The notes: a model not told the origin generated them from the sequence alone. A stretch of 64,000 nucleotides of DNA from Streptomyces olindensis (GCA_000696115.1 JJOH01000003.1:310001-374000), one strand, 5' to 3'. Counted from the first letter of the stretch, positions 52,774 to 61,846 are shown. Numbers and translations are program-made.

Positions 52774-54072
52774 TCAGTGCTCCCGGACCGGGCCCGCCTC
52801 GCCCCGCCGCCGCACGCGCCGGGCCAGCAGCGCCCCGGCGAACCCGGTCACCAGCCCCCACGGGACGGCCAGCCCCACCGCACCCCAGAGCCGGGGTCTG
52901 AGGAACAGCTCGCCCGCGAGACCGCCGCCCAGGTCGCCGATGCCGAGCACGGACAGGCCGTAATGTGCGGAGATCCGCCCCACGAGGCAGATCATGAACA
53001 CCGTCAGCACCAGCGCGACGGCCATGTGCACCGCGTGCTGCCAGGCCCGGACCCGGGCCGGGGACCGGGCCGCCATCACGAACGCCGCGGCCAGCAGCAG
53101 CACGGCGTCGACGACCAGCAGCCACCACACCCGGCCGTCGTGCTCCGCCAGCGTCCGCAGGTTCAGCTCGGAGATGTCCGGGGTGCGCAGCACCTCGTCG
53201 AGCACCCGCGGCATGGGCAGCCCGAACGGTCCCTCCACCCTGCCGTTCCAGGTGGCGCCGAGGCCGATCGTCAGCGCCAGCCACACCAGGTTGGGCATGC
53301 CCAGCAGGATCACCGCGAACGTCTCGGGGACGTGCCCTCGCGTCACCGCGACGACGAGCGCGACGACCACACCGATGGCGACGCAGGCGAGCAGCAGCGC
53401 GACCATCGCGTACGCGGCCGGCCGTACGGAGGCCTGGAACCGCAGCAGCCCGCCCGGCAGCGGAGCCCCGCGCGACACCAGCACCGCCAGCACCAGCACA
53501 CCGGCCAGCCACACCACGCCGACGAACACGGACAGCGGGACGTCGGTGGTGAAACCGATCCTCGGCGAGGCGCCGAACAGGTCGCCGAGTTCGCCCAGCG
53601 CGTCGTTCCCGAGGGAGATGTCGAAGGTGTGCCGGGCGGCGAGCGCCAGGCCGATCAGCGCGAGCAGCCACAGCGCCGCGATGCGCGCGGCCCACCCGGC
53701 CAGCTCGCGGGCACCGGCGACCGCGCGGTGCCGCAGCGGCCGCAGGAAGCCCCAGGCGATCACCAGCGCCCCGGTGAGCGTCACCGACAAGGGGATCACC
53801 GTCAGGCCGGCCTGGGTGTCGGCGAGGTCGCCGGCGCTCCCGGAGAGCTCCACGGTGCCCCCGACGGCGGTGACCACGGTCGCCGCGACGACCGGGGCGA
53901 ACGCGCCGTCCGGCAGGTCGGCGGCTCCGGCCGCCCACAGGCCGAGCGCGGCCACCACCGCCATGGCGAGCAGCCCGCCGAGCACCGTGACGAGGGCATG
54001 CGTCCAGCCGTGACGGGCGACGGCCCGCTCGTCTGCGGTACGGACCTGGCCGGAGGGGGTGCGCGAACTCAC
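52774..54072 (-). CDS. Streptophobe family integral membrane protein
   Basis: 432 aa, about ten membrane helices, Ala/Leu/Val-rich. Motifs GLPMPRVLDEVLRTPDISE and LPDGAFAPVVAATVVTAVGG match the streptophobe family, a Streptomyces-specific multi-spanning family often near Ser/Thr kinases. Function unknown. GTG 54072 is preceded by TAGCGT 6 nt upstream on the coding strand, indicating a leaderless message. Convergent with the kinase gene, 10 nt apart. Confidence 0.78.
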   Translation of the reverse strand: MSSRTPSGQVRTADERAVARHGWTHALVTVLGGLLAMAVVAALGLWAAGAADLPDGAFAPVVAATVVTAVGGTVELSGSAGDLADTQAGLTVIPLSVTLTGALVIAWGFLRPLRHRAVAGARELAGWAARIAALWLLALIGLALAARHTFDISLGNDALGELGDLFGASPRIGFTTDVPLSVFVGVVWLAGVLVLAVLVSRGAPLPGGLLRFQASVRPAAYAMVALLLACVAIGVVVALVVAVTRGHVPETFAVILLGMPNLVWLALTIGLGATWNGRVEGPFGLPMPRVLDEVLRTPDISELNLRTLAEHDGRVWWLLVVDAVLLLAAAFVMAARSPARVRAWQHAVHMAVALVLTVFMICLVGRISAHYGLSVLGIGDLGGGLAGELFLRPRLWGAVGLAVPWGLVTGFAGALLARRVRRRGEAGPVREH

Positions 54073-54078
54073 GCTGCC

Positions 54079-54084
54079 ACGCTA
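54079..54084 (-). promoter_or_regulatory. Predicted -10 (TAGCGT) of a leaderless promoter
   Basis: On the minus strand TAGCGT is 6 nt before the GTG of the streptophobe gene. Confidence 0.45.
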
Positions 54085-54250
54085 AGCAGCGCCCGCGCCG
54101 CCCGCCCGCCGGGAGGTCCGTCCGCGTCGGCTTGCGGTGTGTACCGGACCGGAGCACACAATGAACTCGTAGTGGAAAAATCTGCCTACACCGGGATCAA
54201 TGCCTCGGCTGTGCGCAGGCCGCAGAGAACCCACGCGGGAAGAAGAGCTC

Positions 54251-55408
54251 GTGAGCGTCGAACCGCCGTCGTCCGGCCGCCCCACAGGACCTCCCTCGGG
54301 CCCGCTGTCCGGCCCCTCCCAGCCGCCACCGGGAGGCGGCCCGCCCCCCGAGCCGCCGAGCGGGGGCGGCGAGCCGCCGGAGCCCCGCCGCCCGTGGTGG
54401 GGATCCGTCCCCCGCGTCGCGCTGATCGCCACCGCCCTCGTGGCCGCCGTCGTCCTGGTCGTGGTGTTCACCCGCCCCGACGGCGGCGGCACCGGCGCGT
54501 CCGACAGTGGCACCAGGACGTCCGAGGGTGAGGTCTTCCTCCAGCCCGCGGCGGACACCGGCCCGGACCCGTTCACCGAGTCCACGGCGAAGGAGAGCTC
54601 CGCCGCGCCGGTCTCGCCCTCGCCCACCGAGCTGGCCCCGCAGAACACCGTCCAGGGCGTGCAGGGCGGCGCGCCGGGTCTGTACGGCGGCACCCGCAAC
54701 GTGTCCAGCTGCGACGTGGAGAAGCAGATCACGTACCTCAAGGGCGCCCCGGACAAGCAGCGGGCGTTCGCCTCCGTCGCCCGCGTGGACCCGTCCGACG
54801 TGCCTGCCTACCTGCGCTCGCTCACCCCGGTGCAGCTGCGCATGGACACGCGCGTCACCAACCACGGCTACAAGGACGGCGCCGCCACCAGCTACCAGGC
54901 CGTCCTCCAGGCCGGCACGGCCGTCCTCGTCGACGACCGCGGCGTGCCCCGGGTGCGCTGCGCGTGCGGCAACCCGCTGACCCCGCCGGTCGCCCAGCAG
55001 ACCGCGCCGAAGGCCTCCGGCGACGCGTGGCCGTCGTACAAGTCGTCGAACGTCGTCGTGGTCACGCCCGCGCCGGAGCCGGTCGACGTCTTCGTCATGT
55101 GCGAACGCGACGGCGAGTGGTTCGAGCGCCACAAGGGCGACACGGGCACGAAGGACCGCAAGACGGAGAAGCCGGACAAGCCCTCCCCGTCGGTGAGCGT
55201 GACCACGCCGACGTCGCCGACCGACACGACCTCGTCGGAGCCGCCCACGAGCGAGCCGCCGACCTCGGAGCAGGAGACGTCGCCGGAGCCGCCGACGAGC
55301 GAGCCGCCGACGAGCGAGCCGCCGACGTCCGAGCCCCAGCCGCCGCCCGGGAGCGACACCGGGAACGGCACCGGGAACGGCACGACGGACCAGGCCCCGG
55401 CGTCCTGA
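54251..55408 (+). CDS. DUF6777 single-pass membrane protein
   Basis: 385 aa. Pro/Gly-rich cytoplasmic N-terminus (about 55 residues), one membrane helix (ALIATALVAAVVLVVVF), then an extracytoplasmic domain with VFLQPAADTGPDPFTEST, GLYGGTRNVSSCD and RCACGNPLTPP, typical of DUF6777, ending in a tandem EPPTSEPPTSE stalk. Paired cysteines may form a disulfide outside the cell. GTG 54251 follows GGGAAGAAGAG. Found near Ser/Thr kinases and streptophobe proteins in Streptomyces; function unknown. Confidence 0.8.
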   Translation: MSVEPPSSGRPTGPPSGPLSGPSQPPPGGGPPPEPPSGGGEPPEPRRPWWGSVPRVALIATALVAAVVLVVVFTRPDGGGTGASDSGTRTSEGEVFLQPAADTGPDPFTESTAKESSAAPVSPSPTELAPQNTVQGVQGGAPGLYGGTRNVSSCDVEKQITYLKGAPDKQRAFASVARVDPSDVPAYLRSLTPVQLRMDTRVTNHGYKDGAATSYQAVLQAGTAVLVDDRGVPRVRCACGNPLTPPVAQQTAPKASGDAWPSYKSSNVVVVTPAPEPVDVFVMCERDGEWFERHKGDTGTKDRKTEKPDKPSPSVSVTTPTSPTDTTSSEPPTSEPPTSEQETSPEPPTSEPPTSEPPTSEPQPPPGSDTGNGTGNGTTDQAPAS

Positions 55409-55424
55409 CCCACCCGGCACGGAC

Positions 55425-55838
55425 TCACCCGGCACGGACCACCAGGGCGTAGTCGCCGAGCCCCAGCAGGCGATCGGCCGGCACCTCGCCCCGGGCGCCG
55501 ACGACCGCCTCGACGCGGCCCGTCTCCGGCTCGAACGCGACGTCCTGGACCGTGCCGAGTTCGTCACCCGTCTCGGCGAGGATCCGCAGGCCCTGCAGCT
55601 CGTGGTGCGGCGGCACCTCGGCGGGGGCGGCGACCGAGCGCACCAGCACGGCGTCCGGGCCGATGGCGTGCAGGGCGCCCCAGGGCAGCACCGTCTCCTT
55701 GCGGGAGTGCCTGCCTCGCACCCGGACGTGGGTGACCACACCGGACGCGGCGTCGACCGTCAGCGACCTCACGACGCCGATCTCCTCCGCCTCGGTCAGC
55801 GTCAGCACCGGCAGGCCCCGCGCCTGCGAGAACAGCAT
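55425..55838 (-). CDS. PRC-barrel domain protein
   Basis: 137 aa with two PRC-barrel-like halves (VLTLTEAEEIGVVRSLTVDA; RILAETGDELGTVQDVAFE). PRC barrels occur in ribosome maturation factor RimM and photosynthetic reaction centres and bind proteins or surfaces. ATG 55838 overlaps the preceding stop as TGATG; a GTG one codon upstream is the alternative. Third gene of a three-gene overlapping set. Confidence 0.75.
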   Translation of the reverse strand: MLFSQARGLPVLTLTEAEEIGVVRSLTVDAASGVVTHVRVRGRHSRKETVLPWGALHAIGPDAVLVRSVAAPAEVPPHHELQGLRILAETGDELGTVQDVAFEPETGRVEAVVGARGEVPADRLLGLGDYALVVRAG

Positions 55839-56422
55839 CACGACGGCGTCCCCTTCCGCTCCTCGCGGAAGGCACCGACCCGGGCGACGAAGGCCGTCAG
55901 GTCGTCGGCGACGTAACGGGTGGCGTCCGCGGGGATGACCAGCGCCCGCCCCGAGACGGCGAGCGTCTCCCCGCGCGGCACGTACACCCGGTGCCGACGG
56001 CGCCTGGAGCCCTGCACGAGCGCCTTGCCCGCGGCGATCCGGAAGCCCACGACCCGGCCGCTGGTGCCGCCCTCGACGACCACGTCGAGCACCGTGCCGA
56101 CCTCCGCGCCCTCGTCGGTCAGCACCTTCGCGTGCAGCACCCGGCCCTGCTGGGCCTCGCGCCGCGCCACCACGACCGACGTGTCCTGCAGGGCAAGGGC
56201 GTCACGGATCATCACCGCGTCGTGGCCCAGCGAGTGCACCGCCGCCCAGGGCAGACTCTGCTTCAGCGGGCCGGACAGCAGGCCGCGGCCGCTGAGCGTG
56301 AAGCCGGTGACGCGCCCCGCCGCGGCGTCGAACACCGTGTCCTTGACCTGCGCGACGGCGTCTCCGCCCAGAGTGACCACCGGCAGGGTCGTCAGGCTCC
56401 GCGCCGCCATCAGCTCGTTCAT
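55838..56422 (-). CDS. PRC-barrel domain protein, larger copy
   Basis: 194 aa, two PRC barrels (SLTTLPVVTLGGDAVAQVKD; VLTDEGAEVGTVLDVVVEGG) and a basic stretch GSRRRRHRVYVPRG in the second. Start MNELMAARS at ATG 56422 overlaps the stop of the small membrane protein as ATGA. Probably acts with the other PRC-barrel protein and the 46-residue membrane protein at the membrane surface. No catalytic motif. Confidence 0.75.
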   Translation of the reverse strand: MNELMAARSLTTLPVVTLGGDAVAQVKDTVFDAAAGRVTGFTLSGRGLLSGPLKQSLPWAAVHSLGHDAVMIRDALALQDTSVVVARREAQQGRVLHAKVLTDEGAEVGTVLDVVVEGGTSGRVVGFRIAAGKALVQGSRRRRHRVYVPRGETLAVSGRALVIPADATRYVADDLTAFVARVGAFREERKGTPS

Positions 56423-56559
56423 CGCACGCCCTTCCCGCCGGGCCTGCGCCGCACCGCGATGACCGTCCCCGACCGCCGTCCGGCCTGCACGGCGAGCGTC
56501 ACCGCGGCGACCGCGGCGAGCGCCGCGACCACCACGACCAGCCATATCCACCAGGCCAC
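56419..56559 (-). CDS. 46-aa single-pass membrane protein
   Basis: Short: GTG 56559 follows GGAGGTG by 4 nt, coding for AWWIWLVVVVAALAAVAAVT then a basic tail (RRSGTVIAVRRRPGGKG). The 4-nt ATGA overlap with the next gene supports it being real and the first gene of the PRC-barrel set. Could be a membrane anchor for the PRC-barrel proteins. Confidence 0.65.
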   Translation of the reverse strand: MAWWIWLVVVVAALAAVAAVTLAVQAGRRSGTVIAVRRRPGGKGVR

Positions 56560-56745
56560 CGCACACCTCCGGCGATCCGCCCGGCCGCCCTCGGCCGGTC
56601 CTGGTTCCTTCCGGGTGCCCCGCGGACGGGGGACAATGCCCAGGGCACGGGATGGACGGACACCTGTCAGGACTGCACCGCGCGGCTCGGGGTACGAGCA
56701 CTGGTGCAGAGCGTCCGGCCAGTCCGGCTTCCCAGAGAGAAACGA

Positions 56746-57210
56746 ATGATCGACCACCTGGACGGGGCAGTGATACCGACTGGTTTCGACGTGCCCGTGG
56801 AACCGCTGCGGCGGGCGGCACACTATTCGGGCGAGCAGGGATGCATCGCCGAGGCGCGGTCCTTCGCCGCGCTCTTCCTCGACCAGCTCAGGACCGAGTG
56901 GTGCGCGCGCATCGACGACCGCGTCGACGGCGCCGTGCTGCTGGTGGTGAGCGAGCTGGTCACCAACGCCGACCGGCACAGCAACGGGCCGTACATCCTG
57001 GAGCTCGTGGGCACGGACACCGCCGTGACGGTGTCGGTCTACGACAGCAGCTCCGCCCTGCCCCGCATCTTCCCGCGCAACCCCGAACGCGTCGGCCGGC
57101 ACGGCCTGGAGATCGTCCACGCGCTCGCCGAGCAGGTCAGCGTGGAACGGGTGCCGGTGGGCAAGCGCGTACGCGCTGTGCTGCCCCTCGCCGACGAAAC
57201 CGGCGGGTGA
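56746..57210 (+). CDS. HATPase-type anti-sigma/regulatory ATP-binding protein
   Basis: 154 aa GHKL-fold: SELVTNADRHSNGPY (N box), VYDSSSALP (G1-like), NPERVGRHGLEIVHALAEQ (G2). RsbW/SpoIIAB-like serine-kinase anti-sigma factors share this, but many Streptomyces homologues are free-standing regulators. Beside the convergent SigL-type gene it may be its anti-sigma factor. ATG 56746 with a GAGAGA site upstream. A perfect 24-bp terminator follows. Confidence 0.8.
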   Translation: MIDHLDGAVIPTGFDVPVEPLRRAAHYSGEQGCIAEARSFAALFLDQLRTEWCARIDDRVDGAVLLVVSELVTNADRHSNGPYILELVGTDTAVTVSVYDSSSALPRIFPRNPERVGRHGLEIVHALAEQVSVERVPVGKRVRAVLPLADETGG

Positions 57211-57306
57211 GCCGACCCGGACAGCTCCTGGTCCTGAGGCTCGACGGGACGCTCCGCGCGCCATGGCCCCCGGGAGGCGGCCCTTCCGGCCCGGACGCCG
57301 TCCCCC

Positions 57307-57366
57307 GGACGCCGTCACGGGTGCCGTCCCTTCCCGCCATGGGGGACGGCACCCGTGACGGCGTCC
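57307..57366. terminator. Bidirectional terminator, 24-bp perfect stem
   Basis: Arms 57307-57330 and 57343-57366 pair perfectly, 12-nt loop, between the ATPase and sigma-factor genes, which face each other. Confidence 0.9.
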
Positions 57367-57372
57367 GCTGCG

Positions 57373-58260
57373 TCAGGCGCAGCCCAGCTCGCCCAGCATG
57401 CCCTCGCGCAGCCGGGTGATGATCCGCTTGATCAGCCGGGAGACGTGCATCTGGGAGCAGCCGAGCCGCTCGCCGATCTCCGCCTGGGTGGCCTCCTCCA
57501 CGAACCGCATGTGGATGATCTGCCGGTCCCGCTCGCTGAGCTCCGCCATGAGCGGGGCGAGCGAGTGGAAGTCCTCGACGAGCCGCAGCCCGTCCTCCTC
57601 CACACCGATGAAGTCGGCCAGGACGGCCTCGCCGCTCTCCGGCCCGTCGCCCGTGAGCGCGGCGTCCAGCGAAGACGAGTTGTACCCGTTCGCGGCGATC
57701 TGCCCCTCGACGACCTGGCTCTCGGAGATGTTCATCAGCGTGGCCAGCTCCGCCACCGTCGGCTCGCGGTCGAGCCGGCTCGCGAGCTCCTCACGGGCCT
57801 TGGCCAGCTCCACGCGCAGCTCCTGCAGCCGCCGCGGCACGTGCACCGCCCACGTCGTGTCCCGGAAGAACCGCTTGATCTCGCCCACGATGTACGGCAG
57901 CGCGAAAGAGGTGAACTCCACCTCGCGGCTCAGCTCGAACCGGTCGATGGCCTTGATCAGGCCGATCATGCCGGTCTGGACGATGTCCTCCATGTCGTCG
58001 CCGCGGCCCCGGAACCGGCCCGCCGCGAACCGCACGAGCGACATGTTCATCTCGATCAGCGTGTTGCGCGCGTACTGGTACTCGTGCGTGCCCTCTTCGA
58101 GTTCCGTCAGGCGCTGGAAGAACTGGCGGGACAGCTCCCTCGCGTCCCGCGGGGCCACGGACCGCGGGTCCGCGACGCCCGGCAGTGCTCCGTCACCCGT
58201 GCTGGCCTCGGCGTTCTCCTCGACGACCTGTGCCTTCGACCGGATCACGGCGGTCTCCAT
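57373..58260 (-). CDS. sigL: RNA polymerase sigma factor, SigB/SigF family (SigL-like)
   Basis: 295 aa, group 3 sigma-70. Region 2: EDIVQTGMIGLIKAIDRFE and FTSFALPYIVGEIKRFFRD; region 3 (PRRLQELRVELAKAREEL); region 4 HTH AEIGERLGCSQMHVSRLIKR. Governs stress and differentiation regulons in Streptomyces. Named sigL because it lies next to popR and clpP3/P4 as in S. coelicolor as I recall it; SigB, SigF, SigG, SigH, SigK, SigM and SigN paralogues are alternatives. ATG 58260 follows GGGGAGAGG. Confidence 0.7.
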   Translation of the reverse strand: METAVIRSKAQVVEENAEASTGDGALPGVADPRSVAPRDARELSRQFFQRLTELEEGTHEYQYARNTLIEMNMSLVRFAAGRFRGRGDDMEDIVQTGMIGLIKAIDRFELSREVEFTSFALPYIVGEIKRFFRDTTWAVHVPRRLQELRVELAKAREELASRLDREPTVAELATLMNISESQVVEGQIAANGYNSSSLDAALTGDGPESGEAVLADFIGVEEDGLRLVEDFHSLAPLMAELSERDRQIIHMRFVEEATQAEIGERLGCSQMHVSRLIKRIITRLREGMLGELGCA

Positions 58261-58498
58261 TACCTCTCCCCGAACGTCATGGCGGACATCTGCCTAGGTC
58301 CTTCCGGATTGCGGGTACCCGGACAGACGCCACACATGCCCGCGAAGGCCCGGCCGGTGGAGAACCGGCTGCCGGAACCCTCCGCCGGGGACACCCGGGC
58401 CGGGTCCCGGCACTCCCAAACCCGTTGTCCGGCCCCGGTGTTGGGGCGATTCCACCCAGGGCGGAACGCCGGGCCCTTCCCCCGGCGAGCAGGACTCC

Positions 58499-58504
58499 TA
58501 GGCT
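58499..58504 (+). promoter_or_regulatory. Predicted -10 (TAGGCT) of a leaderless promoter
   Basis: TAGGCT is 6 nt before GTG 58511 of popR. Confidence 0.45.
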
Positions 58505-58510
58505 GGAGCA

Positions 58511-58939
58511 GTGAGCAACCACGTGCCGAACGAAGCCCGCGTCATCCCTCTGCGTCCGCACGGCGCGCGCCCCCAGGCGGCCCGCCCCACCGCCGCTCCG
58601 CCGCGCCCGGGACCCCCGGCCCCCGCCCCGAAGGAGCCCCTGTGGCGCGACCTCGTGGGCGACGTCCTGCGCCGTGAACGCCTCGCGCAGGAGCGCACCC
58701 TGAAGGACGTCGCCGACGAGGCGCGGATCTCGATGCCCTACCTGTCGGAGGTGGAGCGCGGCCGCAAGGAGGCCTCTTCCGAGGTCCTCGCGGCCGCCGC
58801 CCACGCCCTCGGACTGGGCCTGGGCGACCTGCTGTCGAGGGCGCAGGGCGAGCTGACCCGCGTCACCTCCCGCTCCGCGGGCGGCAGTCGCCCCGGGGCG
58901 TCCACCTCGTCGTACGACGGGATGTGCCTGGCCGCCTGA
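58511..58939 (+). CDS. popR: PopR, XRE-type regulator of clpP3-clpP4
   Basis: 142 aa. HTH LVGDVLRRERLAQERTLKDV then ARISMPYLSEVERGRKEAS, the ClgR/PopR-type Cro/C1 fold; N-terminal 45 residues Pro/Ala-rich. Ends in CLAA: two terminal alanines are a known ClpP degradation signal of PopR and ClgR, giving feedback control. In S. lividans PopR activates clpP3 clpP4 when ClpP1P2 is lacking. The gene faces clpP4 and a PopR box lies before clpP3. GTG 58511 is leaderless with TAGGCT 6 nt upstream. Confidence 0.8.
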   Translation: MSNHVPNEARVIPLRPHGARPQAARPTAAPPRPGPPAPAPKEPLWRDLVGDVLRRERLAQERTLKDVADEARISMPYLSEVERGRKEASSEVLAAAAHALGLGLGDLLSRAQGELTRVTSRSAGGSRPGASTSSYDGMCLAA

Positions 58940-58957
58940 GCCCGGCCGGCCGGCGCC

Positions 58958-59560
58958 TCAGACCTGCACGGGGCGCCGGCTCAACACCTCGTCGGCCAGG
59001 CCGTAGGCCACCGCCTCCCGCGCGGTGAACACCTTGTCGCGGTCCATGTCGGCCCGCAGGCTCGCCACGTCGTGGTGCGTGTGCCGCGCCAGCACCTCCT
59101 CCACCTGGGAGCGGATGCGCACCATCTCCTTGGCCTGGAGCGCCAGATCGGACACCATGCCGCGCTGCCCTCCGGCGGCGGGCTGGCCGAGCAGCACGCG
59201 GGCGTGTTCCAGCACGAACCGCCGCCCGGGGTCCCCGCCGGCCAGCAGCACGGCCGCCGTGGAGGCCGCCTGCCCGACGCAGACCGTCGAGATCGGCGCC
59301 CGCACGAACGTCATGGTGTCGTAGATCGCCATGAGTGAAGTGAACGAGCCGCCGGGGGAGTTGATGTAGACGGCGATCTCGCTCTCCGGGGACGACGCCT
59401 CCAGATGGAGGAGCTGGGCGATGACGACGTTGGCGACGCCGTCGTCGATCTCGGTGCCGAGGAAGATGATCCGCTCCGACAGCAGCCGGCTGAACACGTC
59501 GTAGGACCGCTCGCCCTGCGGGGTGCGCTCGACGACGTTGGGAATCGTGTAGGTACCCAT
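58958..59560 (-). CDS. clpP4: ClpP-like protease subunit with missing active-site His (ClpP4-like)
   Basis: 200 aa ClpP fold. Nucleophile Ser in [11 protein letters not shown] is present, and the [19 protein letters not shown] tail keeps the acid region, but the expected RIMxHQP histidine reads [11 protein letters not shown], with Gly. The subunit is probably inactive on its own and forms mixed rings with ClpP3. ATG 59560 overlaps the preceding stop as TGATG. Ends 19 nt from the convergent popR stop. Confidence 0.82.
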   Translation of the reverse strand: MGTYTIPNVVERTPQGERSYDVFSRLLSERIIFLGTEIDDGVANVVIAQLLHLEASSPESEIAVYINSPGGSFTSLMAIYDTMTFVRAPISTVCVGQAASTAAVLLAGGDPGRRFVLEHARVLLGQPAAGGQRGMVSDLALQAKEMVRIRSQVEEVLARHTHHDVASLRADMDRDKVFTAREAVAYGLADEVLSRRPVQV

Positions 59561-60201
59561 CACTGCAGTCCCATCCGTCGCCGGGAGGCGGCCGGGCGGA
59601 CGTCCGCGAGGGACTCCACGACCCGGTCCACCATGCCGTACTCCCTGGCCTCCTCGGCCGTGAACCAGCGGTCCCGGTCGCCGTCCCGGGAGATCGTCTC
59701 CGGGCTCTGGCCGGTGTGCTCGGCGGTGATCCGCTCGATGGTCCGCTTGGTGAACTCCAGGTTCTCCGCCTGGATCTCGATGTCGGCGGTGGTGCCGCCG
59801 ATGCCCGCCGACGGCTGGTGCATCATGATCCGCGCGTTGGGCAGGGCGTAGCGCTTGCCGGGCGCGCCGACGCTCAGCAGGAACTGGCCCATGCTGGCCG
59901 CGAATCCCATGGCCAGGGTCGAGACGTCGTTGGGGACGAGCCGCATCGTGTCGTAGATCGCGAGGCCCGCGTGCACCGCCCCGCCGGGGCTGTTGATGTA
60001 CAGGCTGATGTCGGTGCGCGGGTCCTCCGCGGACAGGATGAGCAGTTGGGCGCAGACCCGGTTCGCGGAGACCTCGTCGACCTGCGTGCCCAGCAGCACG
60101 ATGCGCTGCGCGAGCAGTTGCGCGGCCAGATGGTCGTCGAACCGGGTCGGAGGGGTGTCGCCCTCCTCCGCCCGCGGGGCGAGTGTCGCCAGGGGAGTCA
60201 T
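59560..60201 (-). CDS. clpP3: ATP-dependent Clp protease proteolytic subunit (ClpP3-like)
   Basis: 213 aa serine protease. Triad region: Ser in [11 protein letters not shown], His in [13 protein letters not shown] and Asp in [37 protein letters not shown] is the substrate-binding strand. Forms tetradecamer with ClpP4; partners with ClpX/ClpC ATPases. ATG 60201 with GAGGAG upstream. First gene of a two-gene operon with clpP4; a PopR box is 84 nt upstream of its start. Confidence 0.88.
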   Translation of the reverse strand: MTPLATLAPRAEEGDTPPTRFDDHLAAQLLAQRIVLLGTQVDEVSANRVCAQLLILSAEDPRTDISLYINSPGGAVHAGLAIYDTMRLVPNDVSTLAMGFAASMGQFLLSVGAPGKRYALPNARIMMHQPSAGIGGTTADIEIQAENLEFTKRTIERITAEHTGQSPETISRDGDRDRWFTAEEAREYGMVDRVVESLADVRPAASRRRMGLQ

Positions 60202-60284
60202 CGGTTCTCCTCGTGGTGGCAGAAGTGCCGTGGACGTTGCGTCGACTCCACTGTCGGCCTCGGGTGAGGCAAGGACGAGGTTTC

Positions 60285-60299
60285 TCTGCCCTGGGCAGA
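60285..60299 (-). promoter_or_regulatory. PopR box TCTGCC-CTG-GGCAGA
   Basis: Matches the published PopR site TTCTGCC-N3-GGCAGAA except for one outer base on each side. Located 84 nt before clpP3. A third GGCAGA half-site follows at 60309. Confidence 0.7.
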
Positions 60300-60436
60300 T
60301 CCGCCACCGGCAGAGCGCAGCGGTCTGCGGTGCGCGCCGATCATCCGGTCCGAAAGAGTTTTCCGCTCCGACCGATGAGTTCCGGGCCGTCGGCCGGTCG
60401 ACACAGATGACAGCGACCACGTCCCGGGAGGAACTC

Positions 60437-60916
60437 ATGGCGACCGACGGTTTCACCACCTGCCTCTGGTTCGACGGCCAGGCCGAAGAGGCGGCCCACC
60501 ACTACGTCTCGATCTTCAAGAACTCCAGCATCGGCAAGATCGCCCGCTACCCCGAGGGCGCGCTCCAGCCCGCCGGCAGCGTGATGACCGTCGAGTTCAC
60601 GGCGAACGGTCACAAGTTCCTCGGGCTCAACGGCGGACCCCAGTTCAAGTTCACCGAGGCGGTCTCCTTCATGATCTTCTGCGCGGACCAGGAGGAGATC
60701 GACTACTACTGGACCAGGCTCACCGACGGCGGCGAGCCGGGCCCGTGCGGCTGGCTCAAGGACAAGTACGGCGTGTCCTGGCAGGTCGTCCCCGAGCGAC
60801 TCGACGAGATGGTCACCGACCCGGATCCGGCGAAGGCGGCCCGGGTGACCGAGGCGTTCATGGCGATGGGCAAGTTCGACATCGCCGCCCTGGAGAAGGC
60901 GTACGCGGGCGAGTGA
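60437..60916 (+). CDS. VOC-family PhnB-like protein
   Basis: 159 aa. PhnB/DUF-type glyoxalase fold: FTTCLWFDGQAEEAAHHYVS, SVMTVEFTANGHKFLGLNGG, and KYGVSWQVVPERLDEMV, a well-known pattern annotated as 3-demethylubiquinone methyltransferase-like, which is misleading. Function unknown. ATG 60437 follows GGGAGGA. Divergent from clpP3. Confidence 0.85.
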   Translation: MATDGFTTCLWFDGQAEEAAHHYVSIFKNSSIGKIARYPEGALQPAGSVMTVEFTANGHKFLGLNGGPQFKFTEAVSFMIFCADQEEIDYYWTRLTDGGEPGPCGWLKDKYGVSWQVVPERLDEMVTDPDPAKAARVTEAFMAMGKFDIAALEKAYAGE

Positions 60917-60953
60917 CCCACCGGCGCCCGTGGGGCAGGAGCCCGCGCCCGTG

Positions 60954-60971
60954 GGGGCGGGGCCCCGCCCC
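60954..60971. terminator. GC-rich 18-bp palindrome, probable terminator
   Basis: GGGGCGGGGCCCCGCCCC, perfect palindrome between convergent genes, touching the kinase stop codon. Confidence 0.5.
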
Positions 60972-61846
60972 TACGCCGTCTCGGCCAGGATCTCCCCGAT
61001 CGCGAGCCGGGAGTTCTCCGCGACCGGTGGGTTCGTCTCCCAGTAGTACGGCAGCGCGATGACCGCGATCGACAGGGCCCAGCCACGGCCCCGGGCCCAC
61101 TCGGCGTCGTCGGCGCCCACGGCCGCGCGGAAGGCGCCGCGGACCTCGGCGGGCAGCACGCACCAGGCGCTGATCAGGTCGACAGCCGGGTCGCCCACGC
61201 CGACCGTCCCGAAGTCGATCACGGCGCTCAGCCGTCCGCCGGTGACCAGCAGGTTCCCGGCCATCAGGTCGCCGTGCGCCCACAGCGGCGGCCCGGCGTA
61301 CGCGGGGGCGCGCAGGGCCTCCTCCCACGCGGCCGTCACCGCCGCGGTGTCGACCCGGCCCGCCAACTGCGCGAGCGCCTCCCGCACGAAGGGGTCCCGG
61401 GCCGCGAGCGGCACGCCCCGGTAGCCGAGGGGTCCCGCCGAGGCGTCCTTGCGGCGCAGGGCCCTGACGTACGCCGCCAGGTCCTCGGCGAGCAGACCGG
61501 GTTCCTCAAGGGCCCCGGGCACCGGATTGCTCCCGTCGAGCCAGCCGTACACCGACCACGGCCACGGGAAGTCCTCCCCGGGCTCGCCCTGCCCGAGGGG
61601 TTCGGGCGAGGCGGCGGGCAGCCCGGGCGCCAGCCGGGGCAGCCAGCGCAGTTCGTGCGTGATGGCGTCGACGGCGCGGGGATGCCGGGGGAGCCGCACG
61701 ACCTTGTCCGCGCCGAGGCGGAACATGGCGTTCTCCGTTCCGGAGGACTCCAGGCGGCGCAGCGGCAGCCCCGCCCACCGCGGGAACCGGTCCGCGATCA
61801 GCCGGCCGACGAGCGGGGCGTCGACGGTGACTTCGTCCTCATGCAT
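60971..61846 (-). CDS. Aminoglycoside phosphotransferase-family kinase
   Basis: 291 aa APH-type kinase. Brenner motif HGDLMAGNLLV and metal Asp in IDFGTVGVGD; the N-lobe begins DEVTVDAPLVGRLIADRFPRW with ENAMFRLG and ADKVVRLPRHP (Lys). Matches the kanamycin-kinase-like family common in Streptomyces; substrate unknown. Start chosen at ATG 61846 (MHEDEV), the usual family start; in-frame ATGs at 61861 and 61870 are alternatives and none has a ribosome site. Follows the SGNH lipoprotein gene closely. Confidence 0.8.
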   Translation of the reverse strand: MHEDEVTVDAPLVGRLIADRFPRWAGLPLRRLESSGTENAMFRLGADKVVRLPRHPRAVDAITHELRWLPRLAPGLPAASPEPLGQGEPGEDFPWPWSVYGWLDGSNPVPGALEEPGLLAEDLAAYVRALRRKDASAGPLGYRGVPLAARDPFVREALAQLAGRVDTAAVTAAWEEALRAPAYAGPPLWAHGDLMAGNLLVTGGRLSAVIDFGTVGVGDPAVDLISAWCVLPAEVRGAFRAAVGADDAEWARGRGWALSIAVIALPYYWETNPPVAENSRLAIGEILAETA

